From: Jejudonia soesokkakensis | GTDB taxonomy: Bacteria; Bacteroidota; Bacteroidia; Flavobacteriales; Flavobacteriaceae | NCBI RefSeq assembly: GCF_042664795.1 | Contig: NZ_JBHTBN010000002.1 | Coordinates: 310,001-374,000 of the forward strand | DNA: 64,000 nt | Direction of reading: 5' to 3' | In this document: positions 16,139-25,047 of the stretch, in pieces | Numbering within the stretch: position 1 is the first letter of the stretch | Layout: each line of letters begins with the position of its first letter | Program-made: the position numbers and the translations under genes | Notes under the pieces: model-generated | What the model saw: the letters and a program-made list of their open reading frames with translations, nothing else | What the model was told of the DNA's origin: nothing | Database searches by the model: none

Positions 16139-17545
16139 TTATACGTTTTTAGTTTTTACAATTTGAGCCATAAGCTCCGCTTCAGTAACCAATTTATTAT
16201 TGGCGTATGCTTTTCCTTCCATATGCACTATCCCTCGTCGAATAGGAGTAATTAGTTTTAGATCGAAAAATAGCGTGTCACCAGGATTAACCTGTTGCTT
16301 AAACTTTACATTATCGATCTTCATAAAAAATGTTAGATAGTTTTCGGGATCTGGAACAGTACTTAAGGCTAAAATACCTCCTGCCTGAGCCATTGCTTCT
16401 ACGATAAGAACACCAGGCATTACTGGTGCACCAGGAAAGTGACCAACAAAAAACGGCTCGTTCATGGTAACATTTTTTAAGCCTACTACATGCGAGTCGC
16501 TTAATTCTAATATTTTATCTACTAACAAGAATGGAGGTCTATGTGGTAGCATCTCCATTATAGCATTTACATCCTTTACAGGAGTTGCAGTGGCATCAAA
16601 CTGCGGAATTTTATTCCGACTTTCCAGCTTTATTTGCTTCGAAAGTTTCTTTGCAAATTGAGTATTTACAAAGTGTCCAGGCTTGTTGGCGATAACTTTT
16701 CCGCGAATGCGGGTTCCAATCAAAGCTAAATCTCCTATTACATCTAATAACTTGTGTCTCGCAGCTTCATTAGGGTAATGTAAGGTCAGGTTATCCAGAA
16801 TTCCGTTTGGTTTTACTGAAATTTCATCCTTTCCAAAAGCTACTCTCAGCTTATCCATCGTAGCTGCTGAAAGTTCTTTATCTACATATACAATCGCATT
16901 ATTTAAATCACCACCTTTAATAAGACCATGTTCCAATAACATTTCAATTTCATGCAAAAAACTGAAGGTTCTTGCATCTGCGATGTTATTTTTAAATTCT
17001 GAAAGTGAATCAATTGATGCATTTTGGGTACCTAACACTTTGGTGCCAAAATCTACCATTGTAGTGACTTGATAAGTTTCACTTGGCAATATGGTTATTT
17101 CACTCCCAGAAGCTTCATCTTTATAGGTAATGACTTCTTTAACAATATATTCTTTGCGTTCTGCTTCCTGTTCGGTAATTCCTGCCTTCTCAATAGCTTC
17201 TACAAAAAACTTAGAAGAACCATCCATTATTGGAGGTTCTGAAGCATTTAATTCGATAAGGCAATTATCAACTTCCATTCCAACCAGCGCTGCTAAAACA
17301 TGCTCTGAGGTCTGAATTTTAACACCGTCTTTTTCAAGATTAGTTCCACGTTGTGTATTGACCACATAATTTGCATCTGCCTCAATTATAGGAGTATCTT
17401 CCAAGTCTACTCTCTTAAACGCATACCCATGATTTTCTGGTGCAGGTTTAAATACAATCGTAACTTCCTTACCTGTATGTAGTCCTACGCCTGTTAAAGA
17501 GACATCTTTTGCTAAGGTGCGCTGTTTACAAATGCTTTCACTCAT
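16139..17545 (-). CDS. lpxC-fabZ: Fused LpxC deacetylase / FabZ dehydratase
   Basis: A bifunctional protein of about 468 aa. Residues 1-300 are LpxC, the zinc deacetylase of lipid A synthesis: SLTGVGLHTGKEVTIVFKPA, the metal-binding ALVGMEVDNCLIELNASEPPIMDGSSKFFVEAI region and HKLLDVIGDLALIG. Residues from about 320 are FabZ, the 3-hydroxyacyl-ACP dehydratase: IMEMLPHRPPFLLVDKI, with the catalytic His in GHFPGAPVMPGVLIVEAMAQAGG. This fusion is known in Bacteroidota and couples acyl supply to lipid A. The frame extends to a TTG at 17563, but the ATG at 17545 gives MSESICKQRTLAKD and overlaps the end of lpxD by only 8 nt, so it is preferred. Confidence 0.94.
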   Translation of the reverse strand: MSESICKQRTLAKDVSLTGVGLHTGKEVTIVFKPAPENHGYAFKRVDLEDTPIIEADANYVVNTQRGTNLEKDGVKIQTSEHVLAALVGMEVDNCLIELNASEPPIMDGSSKFFVEAIEKAGITEQEAERKEYIVKEVITYKDEASGSEITILPSETYQVTTMVDFGTKVLGTQNASIDSLSEFKNNIADARTFSFLHEIEMLLEHGLIKGGDLNNAIVYVDKELSAATMDKLRVAFGKDEISVKPNGILDNLTLHYPNEAARHKLLDVIGDLALIGTRIRGKVIANKPGHFVNTQFAKKLSKQIKLESRNKIPQFDATATPVKDVNAIMEMLPHRPPFLLVDKILELSDSHVVGLKNVTMNEPFFVGHFPGAPVMPGVLIVEAMAQAGGILALSTVPDPENYLTFFMKIDNVKFKQQVNPGDTLFFDLKLITPIRRGIVHMEGKAYANNKLVTEAELMAQIVKTKNV

Positions 17546-18563
17546 TCTTATTATTTTTTTCAAAGGTATTAAATCGGTTTATAATCTTTGGCAAGTTCTT
17601 AAAATGAACATAACTCTTATTATAATCTGAATATCCAATTGCTGGAGATCCCTGTAATGCTTCCCCATCCTTTACATTTCTACCTATTCCGCTTTGCGCC
17701 TGTATACGCACTTTATTCCCAATGGTTAGATGACCCGCAATACCAACCTGGCCACCAATCATACAGTTCTCACCAATTTTAGAAGAACCAGCAATTCCTG
17801 TCTGTGCAGCAATCACCGTATTTTTACCTATTTCAACATTATGCGCAATCTGTATTTGATTGTCAAGCTTTACTCCCTTTCTAATAATCGTAGAACCTAA
17901 GGTAGCTCTATCGATTGTTGTTGCTGCACCAATATCAACGTAGTCTTCAATAATAACATTTCCGGTTTGTGGTACTTTACTAAACTCCCCTTTTTCATTA
18001 GGTGTAAACCCAAAACCATCTGCTCCTATAATTACTCCGCTATTGATAACACAGTTATTTCCAATGACAGTTTCAGAATAAATTTTAGCCCCAGCGAAAA
18101 CAACAACATTATCTCCAATAGTAACATTATCACCTATATATACATTAGGATATATTTTTGCGTTAGCACCAATCTTAACATTTTCTCCCAGATAAGTAAA
18201 AGCACCTAAATAAATCGTTTCTCCATAGGATGCACTTTCAGAAATAAAAACAGGTTGTTCGATTCCTGTTTTATTCATTTTCACCTGATTATAATATTCA
18301 AGTAATTTTGAAAAAGCCTCATACGCATTTTCAACACGAATAAGGGTAGTCGTAATTGGATTTTCAGCAGTAAAATCGCTATTTACAATAGTTATTGATG
18401 CTTTGGTATTGTAGATATAATGGGTGTATTTTGGGTTGGCAAGAAAAGTTAAACTACCTTTTGTACCTTCTTCAATTTTTGCAAGTTTTGAAACCGCTAC
18501 TGTTTCATCCCCGTCCACTTCACCTTCTAATATACCTGCGATTTGGGCTGCTGTAAATTTCAT
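17538..18563 (-). CDS. lpxD: UDP-3-O-acylglucosamine N-acyltransferase
   Basis: LpxD (341 aa) adds the second 3-hydroxyacyl chain to UDP-3-O-acyl-GlcN. The N-terminal domain (MKFTAAQIAGILEGEVDGDETVAVSKLAKIEEGTKGSLTFLANPKY) is followed by hexapeptide repeats, IIGADGFGFTPNEKGEFSKVPQTG, and IQIAHNVEIGKNTVIAAQTGIAG carrying the catalytic His. A helical C-terminal tail (FKNLPKIINRFNTFEKNNKN) is present. It is the first gene of the lpxD, lpxC-fabZ, lpxA block, with a -7 box at 18617-18624. It is the canonical copy; a divergent relative lies at 13027-13962. Confidence 0.95.
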   Translation of the reverse strand: MKFTAAQIAGILEGEVDGDETVAVSKLAKIEEGTKGSLTFLANPKYTHYIYNTKASITIVNSDFTAENPITTTLIRVENAYEAFSKLLEYYNQVKMNKTGIEQPVFISESASYGETIYLGAFTYLGENVKIGANAKIYPNVYIGDNVTIGDNVVVFAGAKIYSETVIGNNCVINSGVIIGADGFGFTPNEKGEFSKVPQTGNVIIEDYVDIGAATTIDRATLGSTIIRKGVKLDNQIQIAHNVEIGKNTVIAAQTGIAGSSKIGENCMIGGQVGIAGHLTIGNKVRIQAQSGIGRNVKDGEALQGSPAIGYSDYNKSYVHFKNLPKIINRFNTFEKNNKNE

Positions 18564-18616
18564 TTAAAGTTGATTAATTAAGCCATTAGAATTTGAACAT
18601 CTAATAACATTACACG

Positions 18617-18624
18617 CAAAAATA
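18617..18624 (-). promoter_or_regulatory. -7 promoter element of the lpxD operon
   Basis: TATTTTTG on the minus strand fits TAnnTTTG exactly and lies 53 nt before the lpxD ATG, within the only intergenic gap upstream of the lipid A genes. Confidence 0.5.
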
Positions 18625-18641
18625 ACTAAAAAAAGGACATA

Positions 18642-19868
18642 TTAAATTGACTTAGGGTAACAGAGGTAATATTTGGTCACTTCTTTAGAGAGCGCTTTTA
18701 GATTTAACTGGTCGCTCGCCTTGGCTACATCTACTATTTTCCCTGTCTTAGTTATTAAATTAATTGTGTCAATGTCCATCTTGTAGGCCTGATTTGAAAT
18801 ACTTCCCGTAAACACAAAATAGGCAGCTTCGTGTTTTGTTAATGTATATTTTTTCTGAAGAATTTCCATTTTAGCTGAAACTCTATCGGCATTTATAGGC
18901 TTTTTCTTAAATTTAATCTTTAGCAATTGTCGGTTTAATAACATATCTGAAAGATGGTGAAGCACAAAATCTTCAGAAGTATTCCAGGTTTTCATTGCCA
19001 TAACTATATCGTAATCGTCTAATTTTGCAAAGTTATCTAATGCAAGTTCATCAAAATTTTCTTCAGAAATAGAATGTCTAATAAAGAATGACAACGCATC
19101 ATTTGAAATTTTCAACTTTCCGCAGGCATATAATTCTTTTGCACGCTTAAGTAATCTAATGAGTAACTGCTCTGCGACGATACCTGTTTTGTGCAAATAG
19201 ACCTGCCAATACATTAATCGCCTTGCGACAATAAATTTCTCTACCGAATAAATTCCCTTCTCCTCTACTACCAGCTTATCTTCATGAACATTTAGCATTG
19301 TAATAAGTCGCTCGCTATTTACAGAACCTTCGCTTACTCCCGTATAAAAACTATCACGCCGAAGATAATCAAGACGATCCATATCTAGCTGACTCGATAT
19401 GAGCTGATGCAGGAATTTTCGGTCATATTCATTTTTAAAAATAGCGATTGCAAGCGTTAATCTGTTGTTAAACTTTGTGTTTAAAGCCTCCATAAATTTT
19501 AGAGAAATCTGCTCGTGGCTTATCCCATTTACAATACTATGTTCCATTGCGTGAGAAAAAGGACCATGTCCAATATCGTGTAAAAGGATAGCAATGTAGA
19601 GGGCTTCTGCTTCTGCTTCAGAAATTACAACTCCTTTAAAGCGTAGTACTTGCACAGCTTTTTGCATTAAAAACATGGCACCCAAAGCGTGATGGAAACG
19701 AGTATGATGCGCACCAGGATATACTAGATACGACATTCCCATTTGGCTTATGCGTCGCAATCTTTGGAAGTAAGGTTCTTCAATTAACTTAAAAATGAGC
19801 GTTCCAGGAACAGTAATAAAACCATAGATAGGATCGTTTATAATTTTGAGCTTGTTACTGGTTTTCAA
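18642..19868 (-). CDS. HD-domain phosphohydrolase (dNTPase/SAMHD1-like)
   Basis: A 408-aa soluble protein. The HD metal-binding set is complete: RFHHALGAMFLM (first His), ILLHDIGHGPFSHAMEH (HD doublet) and SSQLDMDRLDYLRRDSFYTG (last Asp). This combination and length match the YdhJ/SAMHD1-like family that hydrolyses dNTPs or related nucleotides; the true substrate is not known for this subgroup. It is divergent from porX, with about 105 nt between the two starts. The neighbour order lpxD - HD protein - porX is common in Flavobacteriaceae, as recalled rather than checked. Confidence 0.85.
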   Translation of the reverse strand: MKTSNKLKIINDPIYGFITVPGTLIFKLIEEPYFQRLRRISQMGMSYLVYPGAHHTRFHHALGAMFLMQKAVQVLRFKGVVISEAEAEALYIAILLHDIGHGPFSHAMEHSIVNGISHEQISLKFMEALNTKFNNRLTLAIAIFKNEYDRKFLHQLISSQLDMDRLDYLRRDSFYTGVSEGSVNSERLITMLNVHEDKLVVEEKGIYSVEKFIVARRLMYWQVYLHKTGIVAEQLLIRLLKRAKELYACGKLKISNDALSFFIRHSISEENFDELALDNFAKLDDYDIVMAMKTWNTSEDFVLHHLSDMLLNRQLLKIKFKKKPINADRVSAKMEILQKKYTLTKHEAAYFVFTGSISNQAYKMDIDTINLITKTGKIVDVAKASDQLNLKALSKEVTKYYLCYPKSI

Positions 19869-19973
19869 ACTTTAACTTTAAATTAGTAGTGATGCGGAAA
19901 AAATTAACTGACTTCGGAATTAATTTTGATATAAGTAATTCTGAAAAATAATTTCACCAACAAATATACATAT

Positions 19974-21521
19974 ATGAACGATATCAAAGTACTTTGGGTA
20001 GATGACGAAATAGATTTATTAAAGCCACACATCATTTTTCTTGAGAAAAAGAATTATAAAGTGACGACTGCTAAAAGTGGTACCGAAGCACTTGAGGAAA
20101 TTCGTGACCAGAATTTTGATATTGTATTTCTAGATGAGAACATGCCAGGGCTTACTGGACTTGAAACGCTAGCTGAGATTAAAGAATATGAAGCGACGCT
20201 TCCTGTGGTCATGATCACGAAGAGTGAAGAGGAATATATTATGGAAGAAGCAATTGGTTCTAAGATTGCAGATTATCTAATAAAGCCTGTAAATCCCAAT
20301 CAGATACTATTAAGTCTTAAAAAAAATCTAGATCATTCTCGATTAGTTTCAGAAAAGACAACGAGTAGTTATCAGCAGGAATTTAGAAAAATTGCTATGG
20401 ATATGTCGATGATCAATACTTACGAAGGTTGGGTTGATCTCTATCAGAAACTAGTGTATTGGGAATTAGAACTTGAAGGAATTGAAGATACAGGAATGTT
20501 TGAGATTTTAGAATCCCAGAAAACTGAAGCTAATATTCAGTTTTGTAAGTTTATAGATAAAAATTATCCATCTTGGTTCGAGGATTATGAAGCGCCTACG
20601 ATGTCTCACACCTTATTTAAAAATAAAGTGGTGCCACAATTACAAAAAGGGACACCAACACTAATGGTAGTAATAGATAATTTGAGGTATGATCAATGGA
20701 AAGCTTTTGAGCCTATAGTCACTAATCTGTACAAAAAATCAAAGGAAGAGTTGTTTTGCAGCATTCTTCCCACAGCTACTCAATATGCAAGGAACGCCAT
20801 TTTTTCAGGTTTAATGCCAAGCGAAATGGAAAAAAAGCATCCCGATTATTGGTTAAATGATACCGAGGACGGCGGAAAGAATTTATATGAAGATAAATTT
20901 CTGGAAGCACAATTAAAAAGACTTGGAATCGATTTAAATTGGAGCTATACTAAGATATCCAGTCTAAAGCAGGGAAAACGAATGTCGGATAATTTTAGAC
21001 AACATAAAGATGAAGATCTAACTGTGATAGTTTATAATTTTGTAGACATGCTTTCTCATTCTAAAACAGAAATGGAAGTGATTAAGGAATTAGCTTCAAC
21101 AGATAAATCCTATCGCTCGTTGACTCAAAGCTGGTTTAAAAACTCTCCTTTAATGGATATTATTCAGCAAGCAGCGCATTTAGGTTTTAAGTTAATTATC
21201 ACTACAGATCACGGAACAATCAATGTAAAAAATCCTTCTAAAGTTATTGGAGATAAAAACACAAGTCTAAATTTACGTTACAAAACGGGTAAAAGTTTGA
21301 CGTATGAAGACAAAGACGTACTAGCAGCCAAAGATCCAAAGAGTATTCATCTACCCTCAATTAACATGAGTAGTTCTTTCATTTTTGCCAAAGGAGATTT
21401 GTTTTTTGCTTACCCAAATAACTATAATCATTATGTTAGCTATTATAGAAACACCTACCAGCATGGAGGTGTTTCGCTAGAAGAAATGATCATTCCATTT
21501 GCTGTTCTTGACCCTAAATAA
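19974..21521 (+). CDS. porX: PorX, response regulator with PglZ phosphatase-like domain
   Basis: A 515-aa protein regulating the type IX secretion system. Residues 1-120 are a receiver domain: VLWVDDEIDLL with the acidic pair at D10-D11, phospho-acceptor D54 in DIVFLDENMPG, and DYLIKPVNP with the conserved Lys. The rest is a PglZ/alkaline-phosphatase-like domain with metal-site motifs LMVVIDNLRYDQW, LPTATQYARNAIFSG, and ITTDHGT, ending in HGGVSLEEMIIPFAVL. PorX works with the kinase PorY and an ECF sigma factor in Porphyromonas. Its presence implies a T9SS in this organism. It is followed by tsaE, the usual flavobacterial order. Confidence 0.94.
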   Translation: MNDIKVLWVDDEIDLLKPHIIFLEKKNYKVTTAKSGTEALEEIRDQNFDIVFLDENMPGLTGLETLAEIKEYEATLPVVMITKSEEEYIMEEAIGSKIADYLIKPVNPNQILLSLKKNLDHSRLVSEKTTSSYQQEFRKIAMDMSMINTYEGWVDLYQKLVYWELELEGIEDTGMFEILESQKTEANIQFCKFIDKNYPSWFEDYEAPTMSHTLFKNKVVPQLQKGTPTLMVVIDNLRYDQWKAFEPIVTNLYKKSKEELFCSILPTATQYARNAIFSGLMPSEMEKKHPDYWLNDTEDGGKNLYEDKFLEAQLKRLGIDLNWSYTKISSLKQGKRMSDNFRQHKDEDLTVIVYNFVDMLSHSKTEMEVIKELASTDKSYRSLTQSWFKNSPLMDIIQQAAHLGFKLIITTDHGTINVKNPSKVIGDKNTSLNLRYKTGKSLTYEDKDVLAAKDPKSIHLPSINMSSSFIFAKGDLFFAYPNNYNHYVSYYRNTYQHGGVSLEEMIIPFAVLDPK

Positions 21522-21617
21522 CTATTTTTTGTAGGATTTTACTTATTTTATTGCTGTTTATCGAATATTTTTGTAAATAATCGTGATAATAGTCTATATT
21601 TGGTTTTTTTAAAATCA

Positions 21618-22031
21618 ATGACAGTGACCTATAAAATAGAACATCTACCAGAAGTTGCGGAACAACTTTTAGCAGCTAACAAAAACAAAAACATATTGTT
21701 TTATGGTGAGATGGGTGTAGGTAAAACCACTTTAATAAAGGAAGTTGCAAAATCATTAGGAGTGCTAGATACTATTAGCAGTCCAACTTTTTCAATAGTT
21801 AATGAATATGCATTACCCGAAGGTAAATTGTTTCACTTCGATTTCTATAGAATAGAGGACGAAGAAGAAGCAATGGATATTGGTGTAGAAGAATACTTTA
21901 GCTCAGGACATTGGAATTTTATAGAATGGCCAGACCATATTGCAACATTATTACCAGATACATATACCAAAGTGACTTTGGTTAAAAATCACAATGGAAC
22001 AAGAACTTTAAATGTATTGCCAGTGAACTAG
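21618..22031 (+). CDS. tsaE: tRNA threonylcarbamoyladenosine biosynthesis ATPase
   Basis: TsaE (137 aa) is the ATPase that drives the TsaB-TsaD complex in making t6A37 on ANN-decoding tRNAs. Walker A is FYGEMGVGKTTL (residues 28-39). Then come SSPTFSIVNEY and FHFDFYRIEDEEEAMDIGVEEYF, both hallmarks of the family, and NFIEWPDHIATLLP. The frame extends upstream to a TTG at 21600, but the ATG at 21618 gives the normal length. In related genomes ald usually follows directly; here about 6.3 kb of accessory genes lie between. Confidence 0.95.
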   Translation: MTVTYKIEHLPEVAEQLLAANKNKNILFYGEMGVGKTTLIKEVAKSLGVLDTISSPTFSIVNEYALPEGKLFHFDFYRIEDEEEAMDIGVEEYFSSGHWNFIEWPDHIATLLPDTYTKVTLVKNHNGTRTLNVLPVN

Positions 22032-22174
22032 ATTGCAACAACTACATACTTTTTTTTCATATTCCTTATTATAAAGACCCCAAATCGCTCTATTGTAAGC
22101 AAGTTTTATATTGCCAAAAGCAAAACTCACTAAGATACGGTGAAGATAATCAGGAAACTTGTGTTTTTTCGTGC

Positions 22175-22182
22175 TAGGTTTG
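22175..22182 (+). promoter_or_regulatory. -7 promoter element for the small lipoprotein gene
   Basis: TAGGTTTG is a perfect TAnnTTTG box, 28 nt before the ATG at 22211. A TTG-containing -33 candidate lies about 20 nt upstream. Confidence 0.55.
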
Positions 22183-22210
22183 TACTATTAACCTCACAAA
22201 AACTACTATT

Positions 22211-22348
22211 ATGAAAATGACAAAGTACTTAGCAATCGTTGCAATTTTTGGCGCCGGATTATTTATTTCTTGCACTCCAGAAAGCATCGAAGATGGACAA
22301 ACAGAACAACAAGTTGACAAAACCCTTAAACCGCCAATCAGAGGATAA
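22211..22348 (+). CDS. Small lipoprotein, 45 aa
   Basis: A 45-codon gene beginning MKMTKYLAIVAIFGAGLF and containing the lipobox FISC, so the mature product would be a lipidated peptide of about 26 residues ending PPIRG. It has a perfect upstream -7 box. Very short lipoproteins of this pattern are frequent in Flavobacteriaceae and have no known function. Its 3' end overlaps the next gene by 56 nt in another frame, which is unusual. It could instead be the intact front of a formerly longer gene, but no frameshifted continuation was found. Confidence 0.6.
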   Translation: MKMTKYLAIVAIFGAGLFISCTPESIEDGQTEQQVDKTLKPPIRG

Positions 22349-22820
22349 GAAGGCATTATTTATAGGTGGAGTTATTGTTTTTTTAATAGCAATTTCTCCA
22401 TTATTATTTTATTTATATGAAAGTTTCCCAGAGACTCAAATTTGGGAAACTTCATTATTTTCTTATACAACTTCTTTTCCTGATTGGAATTCATATGCTT
22501 GGTATTTAACAGGTAAAATAATTCCTCTCTATTTACTTTTATTATGGTTTTTTACCTGTAAGCATTGGTGGTATTGGGTCCTTTTAATACCAATATCTAT
22601 GTTTGCTTTTCAACTTTGGGGTCTTATTGTACAAAGTAATCAAATTGACGAGAATGAATTAGCCTACGTATTACCTATAATGGCTGTAGTAATTCCAGGA
22701 GTTTTTTTAATTAGAGCCAAATTATTTAATAAAGTTAGAGGAAATAATCTAAGAGAATTTGAGGAAGAATTGATGATCAAAAAAAGTTTTTGGCAGCAAT
22801 TAAGAGATTTATTTAGATAA
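22293..22820 (+). CDS. Four-helix membrane protein of unknown function
   Basis: A 175-aa protein beginning MDKQNNKLTKPLNRQSEDKK. Four hydrophobic segments are seen: about residues 21-42 (ALFIGGVIVFLIAISPLLFY), 67-86, 92-112 (WWYWVLLIPISMFAFQLWGL) and 124-143. A basic C-terminal tail ends FWQQLRDLFR. The ATG at 22293 lies inside the preceding lipoprotein gene. The frame continues upstream to 22239, but that would cover almost the whole lipoprotein. I do not recognise the family. It belongs to the accessory stretch between tsaE and ald. Confidence 0.6.
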   Translation: MDKQNNKLTKPLNRQSEDKKALFIGGVIVFLIAISPLLFYLYESFPETQIWETSLFSYTTSFPDWNSYAWYLTGKIIPLYLLLLWFFTCKHWWYWVLLIPISMFAFQLWGLIVQSNQIDENELAYVLPIMAVVIPGVFLIRAKLFNKVRGNNLREFEEELMIKKSFWQQLRDLFR

Positions 22821-22838
22821 ATTATATACATATATTAA

Positions 22839-22955
22839 ATGTTTCTCTCCCTAATTGAATATAATAGCATCCTAGTCATCTCTCAAGTACTTATAAGCTT
22901 AGGGATTCTTATTGCTATTTATTTTTTATATAAAATATTTAAAAAAAAGAAATAG
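22839..22955 (+). CDS. Small single-span membrane protein, 38 aa
   Basis: A short frame, MFLSLIEYNSILVISQVLIS and onward, with one hydrophobic helix of about 24 residues (SQVLISLGILIAIYFLYKIF) and a C-terminal KKKK tail, consistent with an inner-membrane micropeptide with its tail in the cytoplasm. It starts 18 nt after the four-helix membrane protein and may be cotranscribed with it. The gene ends 2 nt from the convergent AraC-type regulator. No homology evidence is available, so this is a moderate call. Confidence 0.45.
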   Translation: MFLSLIEYNSILVISQVLISLGILIAIYFLYKIFKKKK

Positions 22956-22957
22956 CT

Positions 22958-24703
22958 TTATGAGGCATCTTTTTCTAAATTTTTAATATAATACGAAGGA
23001 TAAAACCCTACTTCTTTATAAAATGCTTTTGAAAATGATTCTGGGGTTTTAAACCCGCATTCATTTGCAATCGCTTTTACCGAGTATTTTCTAAAAATAG
23101 CATTGTTTTTTAATTCTTCTAATGCAAATTTTATCCGTAAGTCATTTAAATATTGTGAAAAGTTCTTTTCAATCTTTAAATTTATTACCCGTGATAGGTA
23201 ATTCTGATTGGTATTAAATTTTTTTGCCAAGCTGTGTAAATTGACTGTATCTGATAAAAATTGCTTTTTTGCTTCAAAGCTTTCTAACTTTGCAAGTATT
23301 TCTGAAACTATTTCAGGTGAAATTTCATTTAATGCTGCCTCTTTAGCTTGTAAACTATTTTCATTCACAAGAATTGCCGAATTTTTCAAAATAAGAGATT
23401 CATACCTTTTCTTATACACTTTTTGCCTGTTGAAATAGTAAAAGAGAAACAAAACGGACATCATTAAAATACATGAAATCACCCAAATCGTTTTAGTTCT
23501 AATTTGATTTCTTATGGTCAATCCTGAAACTAATATATCCTTCTCTTCTAAAAGCCTTGGAATATCAAATCTTTTAAGCATGTTTGGATCATAATATTTA
23601 TATTTAATAATGAAAGAACTATCAATTTTTCTTAATCTATTTAAGTAATTAATCTGTTTTAGGTAGTCTTTATTTATAGCTGCAATTTTAAGTAATTCTT
23701 CAAATACTAGCCTATCGTCTGGATGAAATTCATATTCAAATATTTTTGATAATGAATCGCATTTTTCTAAATATTTAATTCCACTATTTACATTATTAAG
23801 TCTTAGTTCTGAGAGACCTAATATACTATTAAGGATAAATAGATCATTTTTTGAAAGATCATTAATATGACTATTTGATAAAATACTGTCAGATAAAAAA
23901 ATAGCCTCCTTATAATTTTTCTCATGATATCTTGTTTCCAATGTGTACTTTAATAATGATAACTCATATTGTAGTTTATCCTTATTATTATATTTTCTTA
24001 ATAATTCTTTTTCTTTCTTTAAATATTTATTAACAGAATCAAATTCTCTCAAGCTTAAGTATATAAATGAAAATGTTGTATAAGAATTAATTTGATTAAT
24101 TAATTTTAATTCATCAATACTTATGCTTGAATTATTTCTTGTTGTAATTTTTAAGTTTTGATAGTATTCTTCTGTATTGATTAAACTATCTCTTTTTAAT
24201 TGTAATTTTAAAGCTTCATTTTTATCACCCCATAATGTCTTTCCTATAATTAATTGATGAAGTATCCACGCCTGCTGTATTTGATTATTATTTTCATAAG
24301 CTAGATCATAGCATTTTAAATAGTTATTCATTTCATTTTCAACATCATTCATAACTCCATAAAATGCACCTTTTAACATATAACCTAACGCCGGGTAGGT
24401 AATATGATTCATGTTTTCTGTTAATGAAATAACACTATCGGCAAACTGAATATTTTTTTCTGGATGAAAAATACGTGCTAAACGGTCGTATCCTCGAGCC
24501 ATTTTGATTGTATCCCCTTCTGCTCTGCCCCTATCTAAATATACCCGTGCAACTATTTCTGCTTGTATAGAATCATGAGACACCTCATTAAAATAATCGA
24601 GCAATGCTTCATCTTCATAAGTTTCCAATTGAGCCTTCGAACTATTTTGAGCAATTCCAGTAAAGGCACAAAAAAGAATTACTATGAATGCATTAATCGT
24701 CAT
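22958..24703 (-). CDS. TPR-containing membrane-bound AraC-type regulator
   Basis: A 581-aa protein. It begins with a signal-like segment (MTINAFIVILFCAFTGIAQ), then about 370 residues of tetratricopeptide-like helices (ARGYDRLARIF, AYENNNQIQQAWILHQLIIG). A membrane helix (IWVISCILMMSVLFLFYYF) and coiled linker lead to a C-terminal AraC HTH: SQYLNDLRIKFALEELKNNAIFRKYSVKAIANECGFKTPESFSKAFYKEVGFYPSYY. The layout implies sensing by the periplasmic TPR part and DNA binding on the cytoplasmic side; the signal is unknown. This architecture is widespread in Flavobacteriia. It is very AT-rich. It is read away from the RNA-like cluster at 24.9-25.2 kb. Confidence 0.85.
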   Translation of the reverse strand: MTINAFIVILFCAFTGIAQNSSKAQLETYEDEALLDYFNEVSHDSIQAEIVARVYLDRGRAEGDTIKMARGYDRLARIFHPEKNIQFADSVISLTENMNHITYPALGYMLKGAFYGVMNDVENEMNNYLKCYDLAYENNNQIQQAWILHQLIIGKTLWGDKNEALKLQLKRDSLINTEEYYQNLKITTRNNSSISIDELKLINQINSYTTFSFIYLSLREFDSVNKYLKKEKELLRKYNNKDKLQYELSLLKYTLETRYHEKNYKEAIFLSDSILSNSHINDLSKNDLFILNSILGLSELRLNNVNSGIKYLEKCDSLSKIFEYEFHPDDRLVFEELLKIAAINKDYLKQINYLNRLRKIDSSFIIKYKYYDPNMLKRFDIPRLLEEKDILVSGLTIRNQIRTKTIWVISCILMMSVLFLFYYFNRQKVYKKRYESLILKNSAILVNENSLQAKEAALNEISPEIVSEILAKLESFEAKKQFLSDTVNLHSLAKKFNTNQNYLSRVINLKIEKNFSQYLNDLRIKFALEELKNNAIFRKYSVKAIANECGFKTPESFSKAFYKEVGFYPSYYIKNLEKDAS

Positions 24704-24882
24704 AACTATTTGTTTACTAAGTAAATCTAAAAAAAAAGTGTCGGTTATTTACAAAAATGGAGCTATTGCCCATAAAGGGATAATAACTTTAGCATAAACA
24801 ACTGATTTTTAAAATATTAAGTCGTTTATAGTTTTCCAATAATTTATGAATTACGACCGTTAATTCTTAAATATCGATCCTA

Positions 24883-24890
24883 TACACTTG
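24883..24890 (+). promoter_or_regulatory. Possible -7 element for the rod-like RNA
   Basis: TACACTTG matches TAnnTTTG at seven of eight positions. A start about 7 nt downstream would fall at 24896-24898, immediately before the first arm of the long hairpin. No clear -33 box. Confidence 0.4.
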
Positions 24891-24896
24891 CTTTTA

Positions 24897-25039
24897 AAGG
24901 AAATCTGTATCACATTTGGAGAAGATAAACCAAGTAAGAGGCTTCCATCAAATAAGTTAACTGGGGAGTTAGTTTGCAAAGAGGAAGCCTGCTTGGTTTT
25001 GATTTATTAATATAAAATCGAAAAAAGTGACACAGACTT
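24897..25039 (+). ncRNA. Candidate 6S-like (6S-Flavo type) structured RNA
   Basis: This gene-free stretch folds into one long rod. The closing helix pairs 24901-24917 with 25023-25039 (14 of 17 positions). Then comes an asymmetric bubble of 9 and 23 nt. The upper helix is AAACCAAG with CTTGGTTT (24927-24934, 24992-24999), a small internal loop, and AGGCTTCC with GGAAGCCT (24939-24946, 24983-24990). A further internal loop leads to a terminal hairpin TAACT-GGGG-AGTTA (24958-24971). Closing stem, central bubble and terminal stem are the pattern of 6S RNA, which mimics an open promoter and binds RNA polymerase. A Bacteroidota 6S motif (6S-Flavo) is known, but I cannot recall its consensus well enough to match it. 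Orientation is set by a possible -7 box upstream; no terminator is obvious. Confidence 0.45.
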
Positions 25040-25047
25040 AACAAACT

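Noticed and set aside
24897..25039. Retron-like msr/msd element, suggested by long inverted repeats in a non-coding stretch
   Set aside because: There is no reverse transcriptase gene anywhere in the window, and no branching-G arrangement could be recognised.
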